62,058 bases of DNA from Motilimonas sp. E26 (GTDB lineage: Bacteria > Pseudomonadota > Gammaproteobacteria > Enterobacterales > CBDFNC01), in assembly GCF_021278025.1 (NCBI RefSeq), contig NZ_JAIBHJ010000025.1, forward strand, positions 1 to 62,058. Reading direction: 5' to 3'. The notes beneath the pieces were generated by a model that saw only the letters and a program-made list of their open reading frames with translations, did not search any database and had not been told where the DNA came from. Made by a program: the position numbers and the translations under genes. The stretch's first letter is position 1, and each line of letters begins with the position of its first letter. Shown in pieces: positions 1 through 9,383 of this stretch.

Positions 1-3000
1 ACCAAAGTGGCGCAAGTGACCATCCCTGCGGGTGAGACCAGCGTTAAGTTTGATATTACGACACTGGACGATGTGCTCGCCGAAGGCAGTGAAGACTTCA
101 CTATTACCTTAGGCAACATCAATGATGGCGGCGTATTTGAAGCCATTGCAGCGGATAGCAATAACAACCAAGTGATCACAAGCATTGTGGATAACGACTT
201 ACCTACGTTTACGTTAACTGCAATCGATGGTTCAGCTAGCAATGCCGTTAATGAAGGAGAGGTCGCGGGATATCAAATTCGTATTGGAAATAAAGGCGTT
301 GCAGATGGGATTGATGTGACTCTCGAGTTAAAAGTGACTGAGGGTACGGCACTAAACCCTGAAGACTTTACTGGCCTACAAGGGATCACATTCGATGCTG
401 CTAAGGGCGTATATGTTGTGACCTTAACAGGTCCATTAGCGCCAAATTCAGTGGTTGCTAATCTAAGCGCTAATACAGTTGAAGATACAGTGTATGAATC
501 AAATGAGAATTTCAACGTTTCCCTTGAATCCACTTCTTTAGGCTCGGTTAGCGGTAGCGTTGAAACAACGATTTTAAATGATGATGCCGCTGTATTAAAT
601 CCAATTGATGTGGTGGTAAATGAAGCTGGATTGGTGGATGGCAGTAACCCTGGCATTGGCCACATTGTGACAGGCAACTTATTGGGTAGTGATGCGAGCT
701 TATCCATCAGCAATATTGCAGGCGGTGTATTAGATGCAAATACGGGCATTATTACAGTAACCACAGCGCAAGGTGTGTTAACGGTTGAGACCACGGGGGC
801 TAATGCAGGTCAGTACCAATACCAGTTAAATGATACCTTTGCTCATCAAGCTGGCAATGGCACCAACACGGCTGATAACGCTAATTCATTTGATATCACT
901 GTTTCAGGTCATAATGGTGTGGCTACTAACCTGAAACTTAATGTGGATATTGTTGACGATATCCCAACGGCGAATATTGTATCGCCAGATCCTATCGACT
1001 TTACCCAACAAACCACAAACCTCATATTTGTTCTTGATGTTTCCGGATCTATGGGTTGGGATATGGAAGGTGACAGGTCTGGCGATGCCAATTGGGGTGG
1101 CACAAGTCGTCTTGAAATTGCAAAACAAAGCTTGTCTAAGCTTATCGATGCTTATAGCAACCTCGGTGATGTCAATATTAAGATAGTGTCTTTCCAATCA
1201 TCAGTAGACAAAGAATCGGGTTGGTTAACCCTTGCTGAGGCAAAATCATTTCTCGCCCAATTAAATGCGAGTGGTGGAACAGATTACGATGATGCTCTTA
1301 GGGCACTTGTAGACGGCTTTAATCCGCCAACTAAGGCTGATGGAAGCGCTGCTGATTTAACTAAGGTTTACTTTTTATCTGATGGGGAGCCCGGCTCTAA
1401 TACTGATAGGAGTGAAATCACTAGCTACCAGCCAACTTGGGAAGCTTTTGTTAATGAGCAAGGCATTGAAGCTGAGGCAGTTGGTATCGGATCTAATGTA
1501 CCATCACAATATCTTGATATAGTTTCGCATCCCTCTAAACCTGACGGTAGTGAGCCAACCCAAATTGTGACCACGGCAAATGGCTTGATGACAGTATTAT
1601 TAGATTCGGTTAAAGCTGTCGTCAATGGAGATGTCGATACTAAGGTTTTAGGTAACATATCAACGGGTATTAATTATGGCGCTGATGGTGGCTTTATTGA
1701 GTCAATAGAGGTTGATGGTAAAGTTGTCAATAGACCGAGTGGCACTGATCTTAAAGTTAAAATTGATACGCAAAATGGCGGGGAGTTAGTATTTGACTTT
1801 GCGACAGGTGAGTACTCTTATGTAGTGACTATGGGTGACAAACCTGCCAATTCAGACACTTTTGCTGACAGCATCATCGTTAATATTGTCGATAATGATG
1901 GTGATAAAGTGAGTTCTGATTTTGATATCAGTGTTAAATTCCCAGTGATTGATACTACTCCTGTAGCTAATGTTGATGCTGATCAGGTCAATGAGGCGGT
2001 TAGCCAACCTGATAATGACCCTAGTGCAATGATTAACGGCAACGTGTTAGTTAATGATATGTTCGGTAAAGATGTTACAAACCCCGTTATCGGTGTTGTT
2101 GCGGGGACGCAAAACGGCAATGTTAGCGGTGGAACAAGTCAAACAATTGCCGGCAGCTTTGGTAGCCTAGTACTGAATACGGATGGTAGCTATGTATACA
2201 TCTTGAATAATAAAAACGCACAAGTCCAAGCGTTGAATGAAGGTAAAACATTATTAGATAGCTTTACTTATACCATCACCGACGATAATGGTGATCTATC
2301 TTCTGCGGTTCTTAACATCACTATCAATGGTGTAACCGACCCAATGCTTGATGCCATCGATGATTCTGCTAGTACCTTTGTTGGTCAGCCTGTGTACATT
2401 GATATTTTAAATAATGATGTCAATCCTGCTGATTCAAATCCTAATGATGCCAACACCGAAATAACCATTACAGGTATTAAAGTCATTAGTGGTAGCGGCG
2501 AGGCTTATATTGTTAATGGTGAATTAGTTTATGTGCCAGGCAAAGATCAAGAAACCGCGCAAATAGAATATTATGTCACCAACAGTCGTGGTGAAGTTGA
2601 TACTGCTGTGGTCACGGTGAACGTTACTCAGAGAGATTTTACTGGTTCAACCTTGACTGGCGAAAGTGGTAATGATCAGATCACCACTGTGACAGGGACT
2701 GATAGTGGTTCAAAAGAGTTCCAGCTCCAATTAGGTGGCTATAATGGTTATAAAACCGAAAATGGTCAGCGAGTTTGGGTAAACATTGGTGCGCGTGACG
2801 AACGATTAATTGCGACGCAAGAGGAACAGTTGATAGATTCATCTGGTGGTAATGATTACGTTAAGGGATCGATTGGTTCAGATACCATCTATTTGGGCGA
2901 TGGATTCCGAGAGCTTGATGCTGCTTCAACTAAGGCTTTCCTTGATCAAGAAGCGTTAAAAGATCAAGCTGAGTTAGATGCATATCATACTAGTTCTGTT

Positions 3001-3636
3001 TCTAGTTCTATTGTGGATATAGCTGATGGCGGTGCAGGTGATGATGTTATCTACGGTGGTAGTCAAGGCGTTGATGATCCAAGCGTGACACAAGATGCAC
3101 TTGAGCGTCCTATTTCTCATTACGACTATATTTATGGTAATGACGGTAACGATATGATCGATGGTGGTTTGGGTTACGATGTGCTTCGTGGTGGCTCAGG
3201 CAATGATCTTATCAAAGGCGGTGAGGGTGATGATGATATTGCCGGTAACTCAGGTAATGATATCTTAATTGGCGGGGAAGGAAGTGATACTTTCCGTTTC
3301 TTTGCTGAAGACATCGTAAAAGAAGCAGACAATACTAAGCAAGATACTGGGGTTAAAGACACGATTATCGACTTTGATATTAATAGCGATAAACTTCACT
3401 TAAGCGATTTACTACAAGGTGAATTACCAAGCACCATAGATGATTACTTAACGGTATATGAAAACGCTAACGGTGGAATTGATATTGTTGTTGATGCAGA
3501 TGGAAAAGGCGCTTCAACAGATACCATGACCATTACTCTTGAGGGCGTAAGTTACAGTGATGCTGGAGCAGGTATTGATACCGGCAGTGAATTTATTCAA
3601 AAATTAATTCAAGATGGTAAGTTAATCATCGATTAA
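1..3636 (+). CDS. Giant RTX adhesin, C-terminal part (LapA/BapA-like), 5' partial
   Basis: Secreted surface adhesin exported by type I secretion. The reading frame is open to the window edge, so the GTG at 7 is not a real start and only about 1,210 C-terminal residues are visible. In order (residues counted from position 7) there are Calx-beta-like segments ending in VDNDLP and LNDDAA (about 1-195), a bacterial cadherin/VCBS-like segment, a von Willebrand A domain (about 338-540) with an intact MIDAS (DVSGS, the T of GGTDYDD, the D of LSDGEPGS), two VCBS-like repeats (about 650-880), RTX nonapeptides such as GGSGNDLIKGGEGDDDI (about 1044-1097), and an uncleaved C-terminal secretion signal ending in KLIID. 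The VWA followed by RTX order is the usual C-terminus of LapA-type adhesins. The LapG cleavage site would be near the N-terminus, off the window. The genes that follow supply export and release. Confidence 0.93.
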   Translation, partial: TKVAQVTIPAGETSVKFDITTLDDVLAEGSEDFTITLGNINDGGVFEAIAADSNNNQVITSIVDNDLPTFTLTAIDGSASNAVNEGEVAGYQIRIGNKGVADGIDVTLELKVTEGTALNPEDFTGLQGITFDAAKGVYVVTLTGPLAPNSVVANLSANTVEDTVYESNENFNVSLESTSLGSVSGSVETTILNDDAAVLNPIDVVVNEAGLVDGSNPGIGHIVTGNLLGSDASLSISNIAGGVLDANTGIITVTTAQGVLTVETTGANAGQYQYQLNDTFAHQAGNGTNTADNANSFDITVSGHNGVATNLKLNVDIVDDIPTANIVSPDPIDFTQQTTNLIFVLDVSGSMGWDMEGDRSGDANWGGTSRLEIAKQSLSKLIDAYSNLGDVNIKIVSFQSSVDKESGWLTLAEAKSFLAQLNASGGTDYDDALRALVDGFNPPTKADGSAADLTKVYFLSDGEPGSNTDRSEITSYQPTWEAFVNEQGIEAEAVGIGSNVPSQYLDIVSHPSKPDGSEPTQIVTTANGLMTVLLDSVKAVVNGDVDTKVLGNISTGINYGADGGFIESIEVDGKVVNRPSGTDLKVKIDTQNGGELVFDFATGEYSYVVTMGDKPANSDTFADSIIVNIVDNDGDKVSSDFDISVKFPVIDTTPVANVDADQVNEAVSQPDNDPSAMINGNVLVNDMFGKDVTNPVIGVVAGTQNGNVSGGTSQTIAGSFGSLVLNTDGSYVYILNNKNAQVQALNEGKTLLDSFTYTITDDNGDLSSAVLNITINGVTDPMLDAIDDSASTFVGQPVYIDILNNDVNPADSNPNDANTEITITGIKVISGSGEAYIVNGELVYVPGKDQETAQIEYYVTNSRGEVDTAVVTVNVTQRDFTGSTLTGESGNDQITTVTGTDSGSKEFQLQLGGYNGYKTENGQRVWVNIGARDERLIATQEEQLIDSSGGNDYVKGSIGSDTIYLGDGFRELDAASTKAFLDQEALKDQAELDAYHTSSVSSSIVDIADGGAGDDVIYGGSQGVDDPSVTQDALERPISHYDYIYGNDGNDMIDGGLGYDVLRGGSGNDLIKGGEGDDDIAGNSGNDILIGGEGSDTFRFFAEDIVKEADNTKQDTGVKDTIIDFDINSDKLHLSDLLQGELPSTIDDYLTVYENANGGIDIVVDADGKGASTDTMTITLEGVSYSDAGAGIDTGSEFIQKLIQDGKLIID

Positions 3637-3663
3637 TTGTTTGCTATTTTCTTCACTGAATTA

Positions 3664-3701
3664 GCCATCATGCTTTGTTAAAAAGGCATGGTGGTTTTGT
3701 T
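3664..3701 (+). terminator. Rho-independent terminator between adhesin and secretion genes
   Basis: A 9-bp stem with one G-U pair (CCATCATGC at 3665-3673, GCATGGTGG at 3686-3694) is followed by TTTTGTTT. It lies 28 bp after the adhesin stop and before the ABC transporter gene, so it would end or attenuate the very long adhesin transcript. Confidence 0.7.
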
Positions 3702-3727
3702 TACCAAGCAAAGGATGCAAAAACTAC

Positions 3728-5905
3728 GTGCCAAACCAAGGTGATAAACCAGTCAATGATCCACTTGTTGATCCATTATTAGAATGTTTGGTTTTTCTAA
3801 CCAAGCATTATGGTGAGCCGCATTCTGGGGATGTGCTAACCGCAGGTCTTCCTATGATAGATGGTAAATTGTCACTGCGTTTAGTGAGTCGGGCTGCTGA
3901 AAAAGGAGGCTTGAACTCGCGGATCAGCGCGATGGCATTGAAAGATATTTCAGCGTTATTACTTCCCTGTATTTTAGTGTTGGATGAGAACCAAGCTTGT
4001 GTGTTGTTGTCGCTCGATAAAGAGAACAGCACTGCTAAAGTGATTTTCCCACTCGCCGGGGAAGGTGAAACCGAGATTGAATTAGCTGAACTTAAAGCCC
4101 TATATCAAAACCAAGTTATTTTTGTAAAACCACAACATCGTTTTGATAAGCGAACGCCTAAGCTAATTGAAACCGGTCATGGTCACTGGTTTTGGAGTAC
4201 CATTCGAGGATCTTTACCTATTTATCGAGATGTATTAATCGCTTCTTTGCTGATTAATATTTTTGCTGTGGTCAGCCCCTTATTCGTAATGAACGTTTAC
4301 GATCGCATTGTGCCTAACTTGGCATTTGACTCTTTGTGGGTGTTAGCTATCGGTGTGTCGATTGTGTTTGTGTTTGATTTTATCATGCGGCAAATGCGCA
4401 GTTATTTTATCGATGTTGCTGGGAAAAAATCAGATATTTTATTGTCTTCTAAGATTTTTTCCAAGGTAATGGGGATGCGCTTAGAGGCCCGACCCGCTTC
4501 CACAGGGGCTTTTGCTCGTCACTTACAAGAGTTTGAATCGGTACGCGATTTTTTTACCAGTGCTACGGTTGCTGCGCTAGTTGATGTGCCTTTTGCGTTA
4601 TTAACATTAACAGTGATCTGGTTAGTTGCTGGCCCGATGGTATTCATTCCTGCAGCCTGCTTGTTCATTTTGCTCGCCTATAGTTTTGCTATTCAGTTGC
4701 CGTTGCGACGTAGCATTGACGAAGGCTCTCGCTTGGCCGCGCAGAAATATGCCAACTTAGTCGAAGGCCTTAATGGCATTGAAGGGATTAAGGTGACGGG
4801 AGCAGAAGGGTTATACCAACACCGCTGGGAAGAAGCAGTTGCTCATATGTCGAACTGGAGCATCAAAACTCGTAAATTAAGTAATTCTGTTTCCAGTCTC
4901 TCCTCTTTTTTACAACAAATGCTCAGTGTGTGTTTGATTGTATACGGGGTGTACCTGATTAAAGATGGTGAGCTTAGCATGGGTGGAATGATCGCAGCAG
5001 TCATGCTGAGTGGTCGTGCTTTGGGGCCTTTAAGTCAGCTGTCTTTATTGCTCACCCGCTATACCCAAACAAAGTCAGGGTTAGCTATTTTAGAAAATAT
5101 TATGGCGATGCCAGATGAAACGGAAGAGGGCAAACGCTATATCCATCGTGCTCGAATGAATGGAGACATCGAGTTTCAAGGGGTAAGCTTTAAGTATCCA
5201 GATCAAGAAAACAATGTGCTCTCAGATATTAACTTGAGTATTCGAGCTGGTGAAAAGGTCGCTATTATTGGCCGAATAGGTTCGGGTAAAACCACGTTAC
5301 AAAAATTGTTAATGGGTTTGTACCGTCCCACTGCAGGCGGCATCCATATTGATGGCATTGAGCAAAATCAAATCCATCCGGCAGACTTACGCCGCACCAT
5401 AGGCTGTGTGTTACAAGATGCTCCTCTCTATTTTGGCTCGATTAGAGAAAATATATGTTTAGGAGTGCCATTTACGTCTGACGACTTAATTTTAAAAGCC
5501 GCTCGTCGCGCGGGTGTGACGGGATTTACTGACCGTGACCCTAATGGTTTAGATCGTCAGGTAGGTGAGTGTGGTCGTTTTTTATCCGGTGGACAGCGTC
5601 AATCTGTGGTTATTGCACGCTCTTTATTACTTAACCCCAATGTTTTGGTCATGGATGAGCCTACCAGCGCGATGGACAATCGTTCAGAGCTGCATATAAA
5701 ACAACAGCTAGCCAGTTTAGATAAGCATCAAACGCTCATTTTGATCACTCATAAAACCAGCATGTTAGACATTGTTGATCGTCTAATCGTAATGGACAGC
5801 GGCAAAATAGTTGCGGATGGGCCAAAAGAAGCTGTGCTTAACGCGCTTAAAGAAGGGCGTGTCACCATTGCAGGCCGTACCATGCGGGAGGCAAGTAATG
5901 GATAA
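3728..5905 (+). CDS. lapB: Type I secretion system permease/ATPase (LapB-like)
   Basis: Inner-membrane ABC exporter that drives the RTX adhesin out of the cell with the membrane fusion protein and TolC-like channel encoded next. It has 725 residues. The N-terminal ~130 residues form a C39-peptidase-like domain without the catalytic cysteine motif, as in exporters of uncleaved RTX proteins. Then come transmembrane segments (about 165-440) and a nucleotide-binding domain with Walker A GRIGSGKTT (about 515), signature LSGGQ (about 619) and Walker B VLVMDEP (about 643). The start is GTG, preceded at some distance by AAGGA. The end overlaps the next gene by 8 bp, which suggests translational coupling. 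Family assignment is firm; the symbol rests on order and neighbours. Confidence 0.93.
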   Translation: MPNQGDKPVNDPLVDPLLECLVFLTKHYGEPHSGDVLTAGLPMIDGKLSLRLVSRAAEKGGLNSRISAMALKDISALLLPCILVLDENQACVLLSLDKENSTAKVIFPLAGEGETEIELAELKALYQNQVIFVKPQHRFDKRTPKLIETGHGHWFWSTIRGSLPIYRDVLIASLLINIFAVVSPLFVMNVYDRIVPNLAFDSLWVLAIGVSIVFVFDFIMRQMRSYFIDVAGKKSDILLSSKIFSKVMGMRLEARPASTGAFARHLQEFESVRDFFTSATVAALVDVPFALLTLTVIWLVAGPMVFIPAACLFILLAYSFAIQLPLRRSIDEGSRLAAQKYANLVEGLNGIEGIKVTGAEGLYQHRWEEAVAHMSNWSIKTRKLSNSVSSLSSFLQQMLSVCLIVYGVYLIKDGELSMGGMIAAVMLSGRALGPLSQLSLLLTRYTQTKSGLAILENIMAMPDETEEGKRYIHRARMNGDIEFQGVSFKYPDQENNVLSDINLSIRAGEKVAIIGRIGSGKTTLQKLLMGLYRPTAGGIHIDGIEQNQIHPADLRRTIGCVLQDAPLYFGSIRENICLGVPFTSDDLILKAARRAGVTGFTDRDPNGLDRQVGECGRFLSGGQRQSVVIARSLLLNPNVLVMDEPTSAMDNRSELHIKQQLASLDKHQTLILITHKTSMLDIVDRLIVMDSGKIVADGPKEAVLNALKEGRVTIAGRTMREASNG

Positions 5906-7298
5906 TTTACACAATCAAAATAAATTGCCAAATAAACATGATGTTGAGTTTGTTGATGAAACCAGCTCCGCCAGTTTATTAAATACCGCATTCAGAGCCC
6001 GTTTGTTACTTTGGGTGATGTTTTTATTTTTTGTTTCTGCGTTGGTTTGGGCTTACTTTGCTGAATTAGATGAAGTGACGGTTGGGACGGGAAAAATTAT
6101 ACCATCTTCGCAAGTACAGGTAGTGCAAAACCTAGAAGGCGGTATTTTACGTGAAATTTATATTAAAGAAGGCGACGTCGTAGAGAAAGGCCAAGCTTTA
6201 ATGCGTATTGACGATACTAAATTCCGAAGTGACTATCGTGAACAAGAACAAAATGTTTTCACTCTAAGCAGTGATATTATTCGTCTTAAGGCAGAGCAAG
6301 CAAGTGTAAAGGTATCAAAAGACAATAATGTTCCTTGGCAGGAGCAAGTAAGCATTGATATGGTCGAACTTGAATATAGTGATGAGTTTGAACAACAGCA
6401 CCCGATGCAAATTTCGGCAGAAACGGCGCGTTACAAACAAGGCATTGCGGGGTTGAATAATCAGTTGCTGATCATGGCGCAACAAATTCAGCAAAAAGAG
6501 CAAGAGTTAGTCGAAGTCAATTCAAAGATTAAACACCTACAACGCGCATATGGTTTGGTACGTAAAGAAATAAACCTAACACGGCCATTAGCAAAAGAGG
6601 GCGTGGTATCTGAAGTTGAGATTATTCAATTAGAGCGTGACCTTAACAGTACAGCATCAGAATTAGACAGCGCTAAGCTGAGTATTCCAAAAATAAAGTC
6701 ATCAATAAAAGAAACGATCAGTAAACGACGCGAAATGGCGTTAGAATATCGCCGTAAAGTCTTAGAGCAATTAGATGAAGCTGAAGGTAAAATGGCTTCC
6801 CTTAGTGAAGTGCAAGTTGGATTGAAGGATCGGGTTTCACGAACCAATGTTATCTCACCCGTTAAAGGTAAGGTTAAAACGATTAATATCAATACGCTGG
6901 GCGGTGTTATTAAGCCTGGTATGGATTTAGTTGAGATCGTTCCATTAGAAGATAACTTGTTAGTAGAAGCTAAAATATTACCCAAAGACATTGCATTTTT
7001 AAGGCCTGGTCTTCACGCCGTGGTGAAGTTAACGGCTTATGATTTTGCTATTTATGGTGGCTTGTCTGGAACGTTAGAGCATATTAGTGCAGATACGATC
7101 ATGGACGAAGAAGGTAATAGTTTTTATTTAATTCGCGTGAGAACTGAACAAGGAAAGATAGGGGTTGGCGACAGTAAATTACCTATTATTCCAGGGATGC
7201 TCGCGAGTGTTGATGTGATGACAGGTAAGAAAAGTGTGCTTGATTATTTACTCAAGCCTATTTTAAGAGCAAAGCAATCAGCCTTAAGAGAAAGATAA
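5898..7298 (+). CDS. lapC: HlyD-family membrane fusion protein of type I secretion (LapC-like)
   Basis: Periplasmic adaptor linking the ABC exporter to the outer-membrane channel. The frame is open from 5811, but the ATG at 5898 has a GGGAGG Shine-Dalgarno and overlaps the exporter stop by 8 bp, so I chose it (466 residues). There is one transmembrane segment (about 32-52) after a short cytoplasmic tail. A lipoyl/barrel-sandwich half contains VQVVQNLEGGILREI. A long coiled coil (about 120-310) follows, then the second barrel half with VISPVKGKVKTI and a C-terminal beta-barrel. This architecture matches HlyD/LapC. Confidence 0.93.
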   Translation: MDNLHNQNKLPNKHDVEFVDETSSASLLNTAFRARLLLWVMFLFFVSALVWAYFAELDEVTVGTGKIIPSSQVQVVQNLEGGILREIYIKEGDVVEKGQALMRIDDTKFRSDYREQEQNVFTLSSDIIRLKAEQASVKVSKDNNVPWQEQVSIDMVELEYSDEFEQQHPMQISAETARYKQGIAGLNNQLLIMAQQIQQKEQELVEVNSKIKHLQRAYGLVRKEINLTRPLAKEGVVSEVEIIQLERDLNSTASELDSAKLSIPKIKSSIKETISKRREMALEYRRKVLEQLDEAEGKMASLSEVQVGLKDRVSRTNVISPVKGKVKTININTLGGVIKPGMDLVEIVPLEDNLLVEAKILPKDIAFLRPGLHAVVKLTAYDFAIYGGLSGTLEHISADTIMDEEGNSFYLIRVRTEQGKIGVGDSKLPIIPGMLASVDVMTGKKSVLDYLLKPILRAKQSALRER

Positions 7299-7331
7299 TT
7301 ATAATCATAATTAAATGGGATATTTATTAAG

Positions 7332-8645
7332 ATGAAAAAAATGTTTTTCAGTACAGTATTGGCTACGGGAGTCTTTATTTCAGCGTCCGGTTATGCTGAG
7401 ACTCTCGAAAGTAGTGTGGCAAAAACCTTAGTATCAAACCCTGAAATCAATCGAGTGCTTAGTCGTGTTGGCGCGTTTCAAAAAGCTAATGATGGTGCTT
7501 TTGCTGGTTATTTGCCAACTATTGATATTAATGCTGGCATTGGTCGTGAGCGAACAGACCGGGATAATTTTGATACCACTACTTACACGCGTAAAGAGTT
7601 GGGCTTCAGTCTGAGACAAATTCTGTTTAATGGCTTTGCAACAGGGGCCGAATATGACCGAACCGCTTTTGAAGCTAACGCTGAGCAGTATGCGTTATTG
7701 GCGGATGCGGAAGATATTTCTCTCAAAACCATTACAGCCTATTTGAATGTATTGAAATACAGTGAAACTTTATCACTGGCTGAGCAAAACTTAGAAATCC
7801 ATGAAAAGATATACAAAAATATTAAGAAACGTACTGACTCTGGTATTGGCTCGACATCTGATCTATCGCAAATTGAAGCTCGCTTAGCACGCTCCCATGC
7901 TAACAAAGTGAACGCGGAAAATAATCTGTCAGATGCGGAAACACAATATTTACGTTTGGTTAATGAATATCCAGAGAATTTAGAGGTTCCCCAGCCAGAT
8001 TTTTCAGGTGTGCCGGAATCATTTGCCAATATCGTGCAACGGGCGATGGATAATCATCCGCGCTTAAAATCTTCTCGCCAAGATATTTACGCAGCCAATG
8101 CACAACACGAAGTGGCCAAGTCTAAGTACTACCCAGAAATAGCGATTGAAGTTGAGAACAACTTTCTAGAAGACGCCGATGGCACGTTGGGCCGTAATGA
8201 TGAACTAGTAGGCATGGTACGTATGCGCTATAACTTGTTTAATGGCGGTAAAGATCAAGCCTATGTGGATGAGACGGCATATCAGGTAAACGAAGCAAAA
8301 CATATCAGTGAAGGAACACTGCGCGATCTTCATCAAGGAGCACGTTTATCTTGGGATGCAAAGCGTTTCTTAGAGCAACAGCAGCGCTTTTTAGAAAAGC
8401 ATGTGGTTGCTAGTGAACAAACTCGTAATGCTTACGGCAAGCAGTTTAATTTGGGTAAACGCACATTACTAGATGTTCTCAACACAGAAACAGAGCTATT
8501 TGAAGCCAAGAAAGATTTGGTTGCCACGCGTTATGAAGTAATGGAAGCTAACTATAGAATCCTTAATTCAATGGGCAGTTTACTCGCTTCATTGCGTATT
8601 GCTCCACCAGAAGATTGGCGTCAACAGTTACGCGATATTCAGTAA
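7332..8645 (+). CDS. lapE: TolC-family outer-membrane channel of type I secretion (LapE-like)
   Basis: Outer-membrane efflux protein completing the adhesin exporter. It has 437 residues with a signal peptide (ATGVFISASGYA, cleavage near residue 22) and the two repeated coiled-coil/beta halves of TolC proteins. Recognisable pieces are GFSLRQILFNGF in the first half and VRMRYNLFNGGKDQAY in the second, followed by RTLLDVLNTETELFEA near the C-terminus, a conserved TolC motif. It sits 33 bp after the fusion protein gene and 12 bp before the LapG-like gene, in one apparent operon. Confidence 0.93.
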   Translation: MKKMFFSTVLATGVFISASGYAETLESSVAKTLVSNPEINRVLSRVGAFQKANDGAFAGYLPTIDINAGIGRERTDRDNFDTTTYTRKELGFSLRQILFNGFATGAEYDRTAFEANAEQYALLADAEDISLKTITAYLNVLKYSETLSLAEQNLEIHEKIYKNIKKRTDSGIGSTSDLSQIEARLARSHANKVNAENNLSDAETQYLRLVNEYPENLEVPQPDFSGVPESFANIVQRAMDNHPRLKSSRQDIYAANAQHEVAKSKYYPEIAIEVENNFLEDADGTLGRNDELVGMVRMRYNLFNGGKDQAYVDETAYQVNEAKHISEGTLRDLHQGARLSWDAKRFLEQQQRFLEKHVVASEQTRNAYGKQFNLGKRTLLDVLNTETELFEAKKDLVATRYEVMEANYRILNSMGSLLASLRIAPPEDWRQQLRDIQ

Positions 8646-8657
8646 TTTAGTCACAGT

Positions 8658-9374
8658 ATGGATTGGCTTAAAGGCGTATTTACCTCTAGATTTGTAGGGG
8701 GAAATACGCCTTTTTTATACGCTTCGTTGTTGATCTCTTCAATGGTTTTTTCTGCTCTTGCCAGTTCACAGATTAACGAAGCGGCATTACTTAAAAAAGT
8801 GTTTTCGGTTTACCAAAGTGAGAGAGCGGTAAAGCGTGTAAAAGCTTGGCGAACGCTGGTAGATGAACAGCAAAGTAGTAGCGAACAGCAAAAGTTAGCG
8901 GAGGTGAACGCATTTTTTAATCAGTTGCACTTTGTTGACGATATAAAACTGTGGGGGAAAGCGGACTATTGGGCGACGCCTGTCGAATTTTTGGGGGTTG
9001 CTGGAGGGGATTGTGAAGACTTTAGTATCGCTAAGTATTTTACTTTAACAGAGCTTGGGGTTGCAGAAGAAAAGCTGCGTTTGGTCTATGTTAAAGCACT
9101 CAGTTTGAATCAGTTTCATATGGTGGTGGCCTATTATCCTGAGCCTGCTGCCATGCCATTAATTCTGGATAATTTAGACGCAGATATTAAACCCGCTAAT
9201 CAAAGAAAAGATTTGGCACCCGTATATAGCTTCAATGGTAAAAATTTGTGGCTAATGAAGGAAAAGGGCCGAGGCCAGTTAGCGGGCAAGGCTTCGAGAT
9301 TAAAAAGTTGGAATGAATTGCGCGGTGGTTTGAAAAATAATCGTATGAATTTACCCTTAGTTAGCTTTGATTAA
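8658..9374 (+). CDS. lapG: LapG-type periplasmic cysteine protease (transglutaminase-like)
   Basis: Periplasmic protease of the bacterial transglutaminase-like cysteine proteinase family. In the Lap system it clips the N-terminus of the adhesin and releases it when c-di-GMP is low. It has 238 residues with a hydrophobic N-terminal export segment (about 18-36). The catalytic triad is visible: Cys119 in GGDCEDF, His154 in QFHMVVAYY, Asp171 in LILDNLD. The spacing is close to that in known LapG proteins. The ATG at 8658 has no clear Shine-Dalgarno, so the start could lie slightly downstream, or translation may be coupled to the preceding gene. Confidence 0.93.
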   Translation: MDWLKGVFTSRFVGGNTPFLYASLLISSMVFSALASSQINEAALLKKVFSVYQSERAVKRVKAWRTLVDEQQSSSEQQKLAEVNAFFNQLHFVDDIKLWGKADYWATPVEFLGVAGGDCEDFSIAKYFTLTELGVAEEKLRLVYVKALSLNQFHMVVAYYPEPAAMPLILDNLDADIKPANQRKDLAPVYSFNGKNLWLMKEKGRGQLAGKASRLKSWNELRGGLKNNRMNLPLVSFD

Positions 9375-9383
9375 AGGATCATC

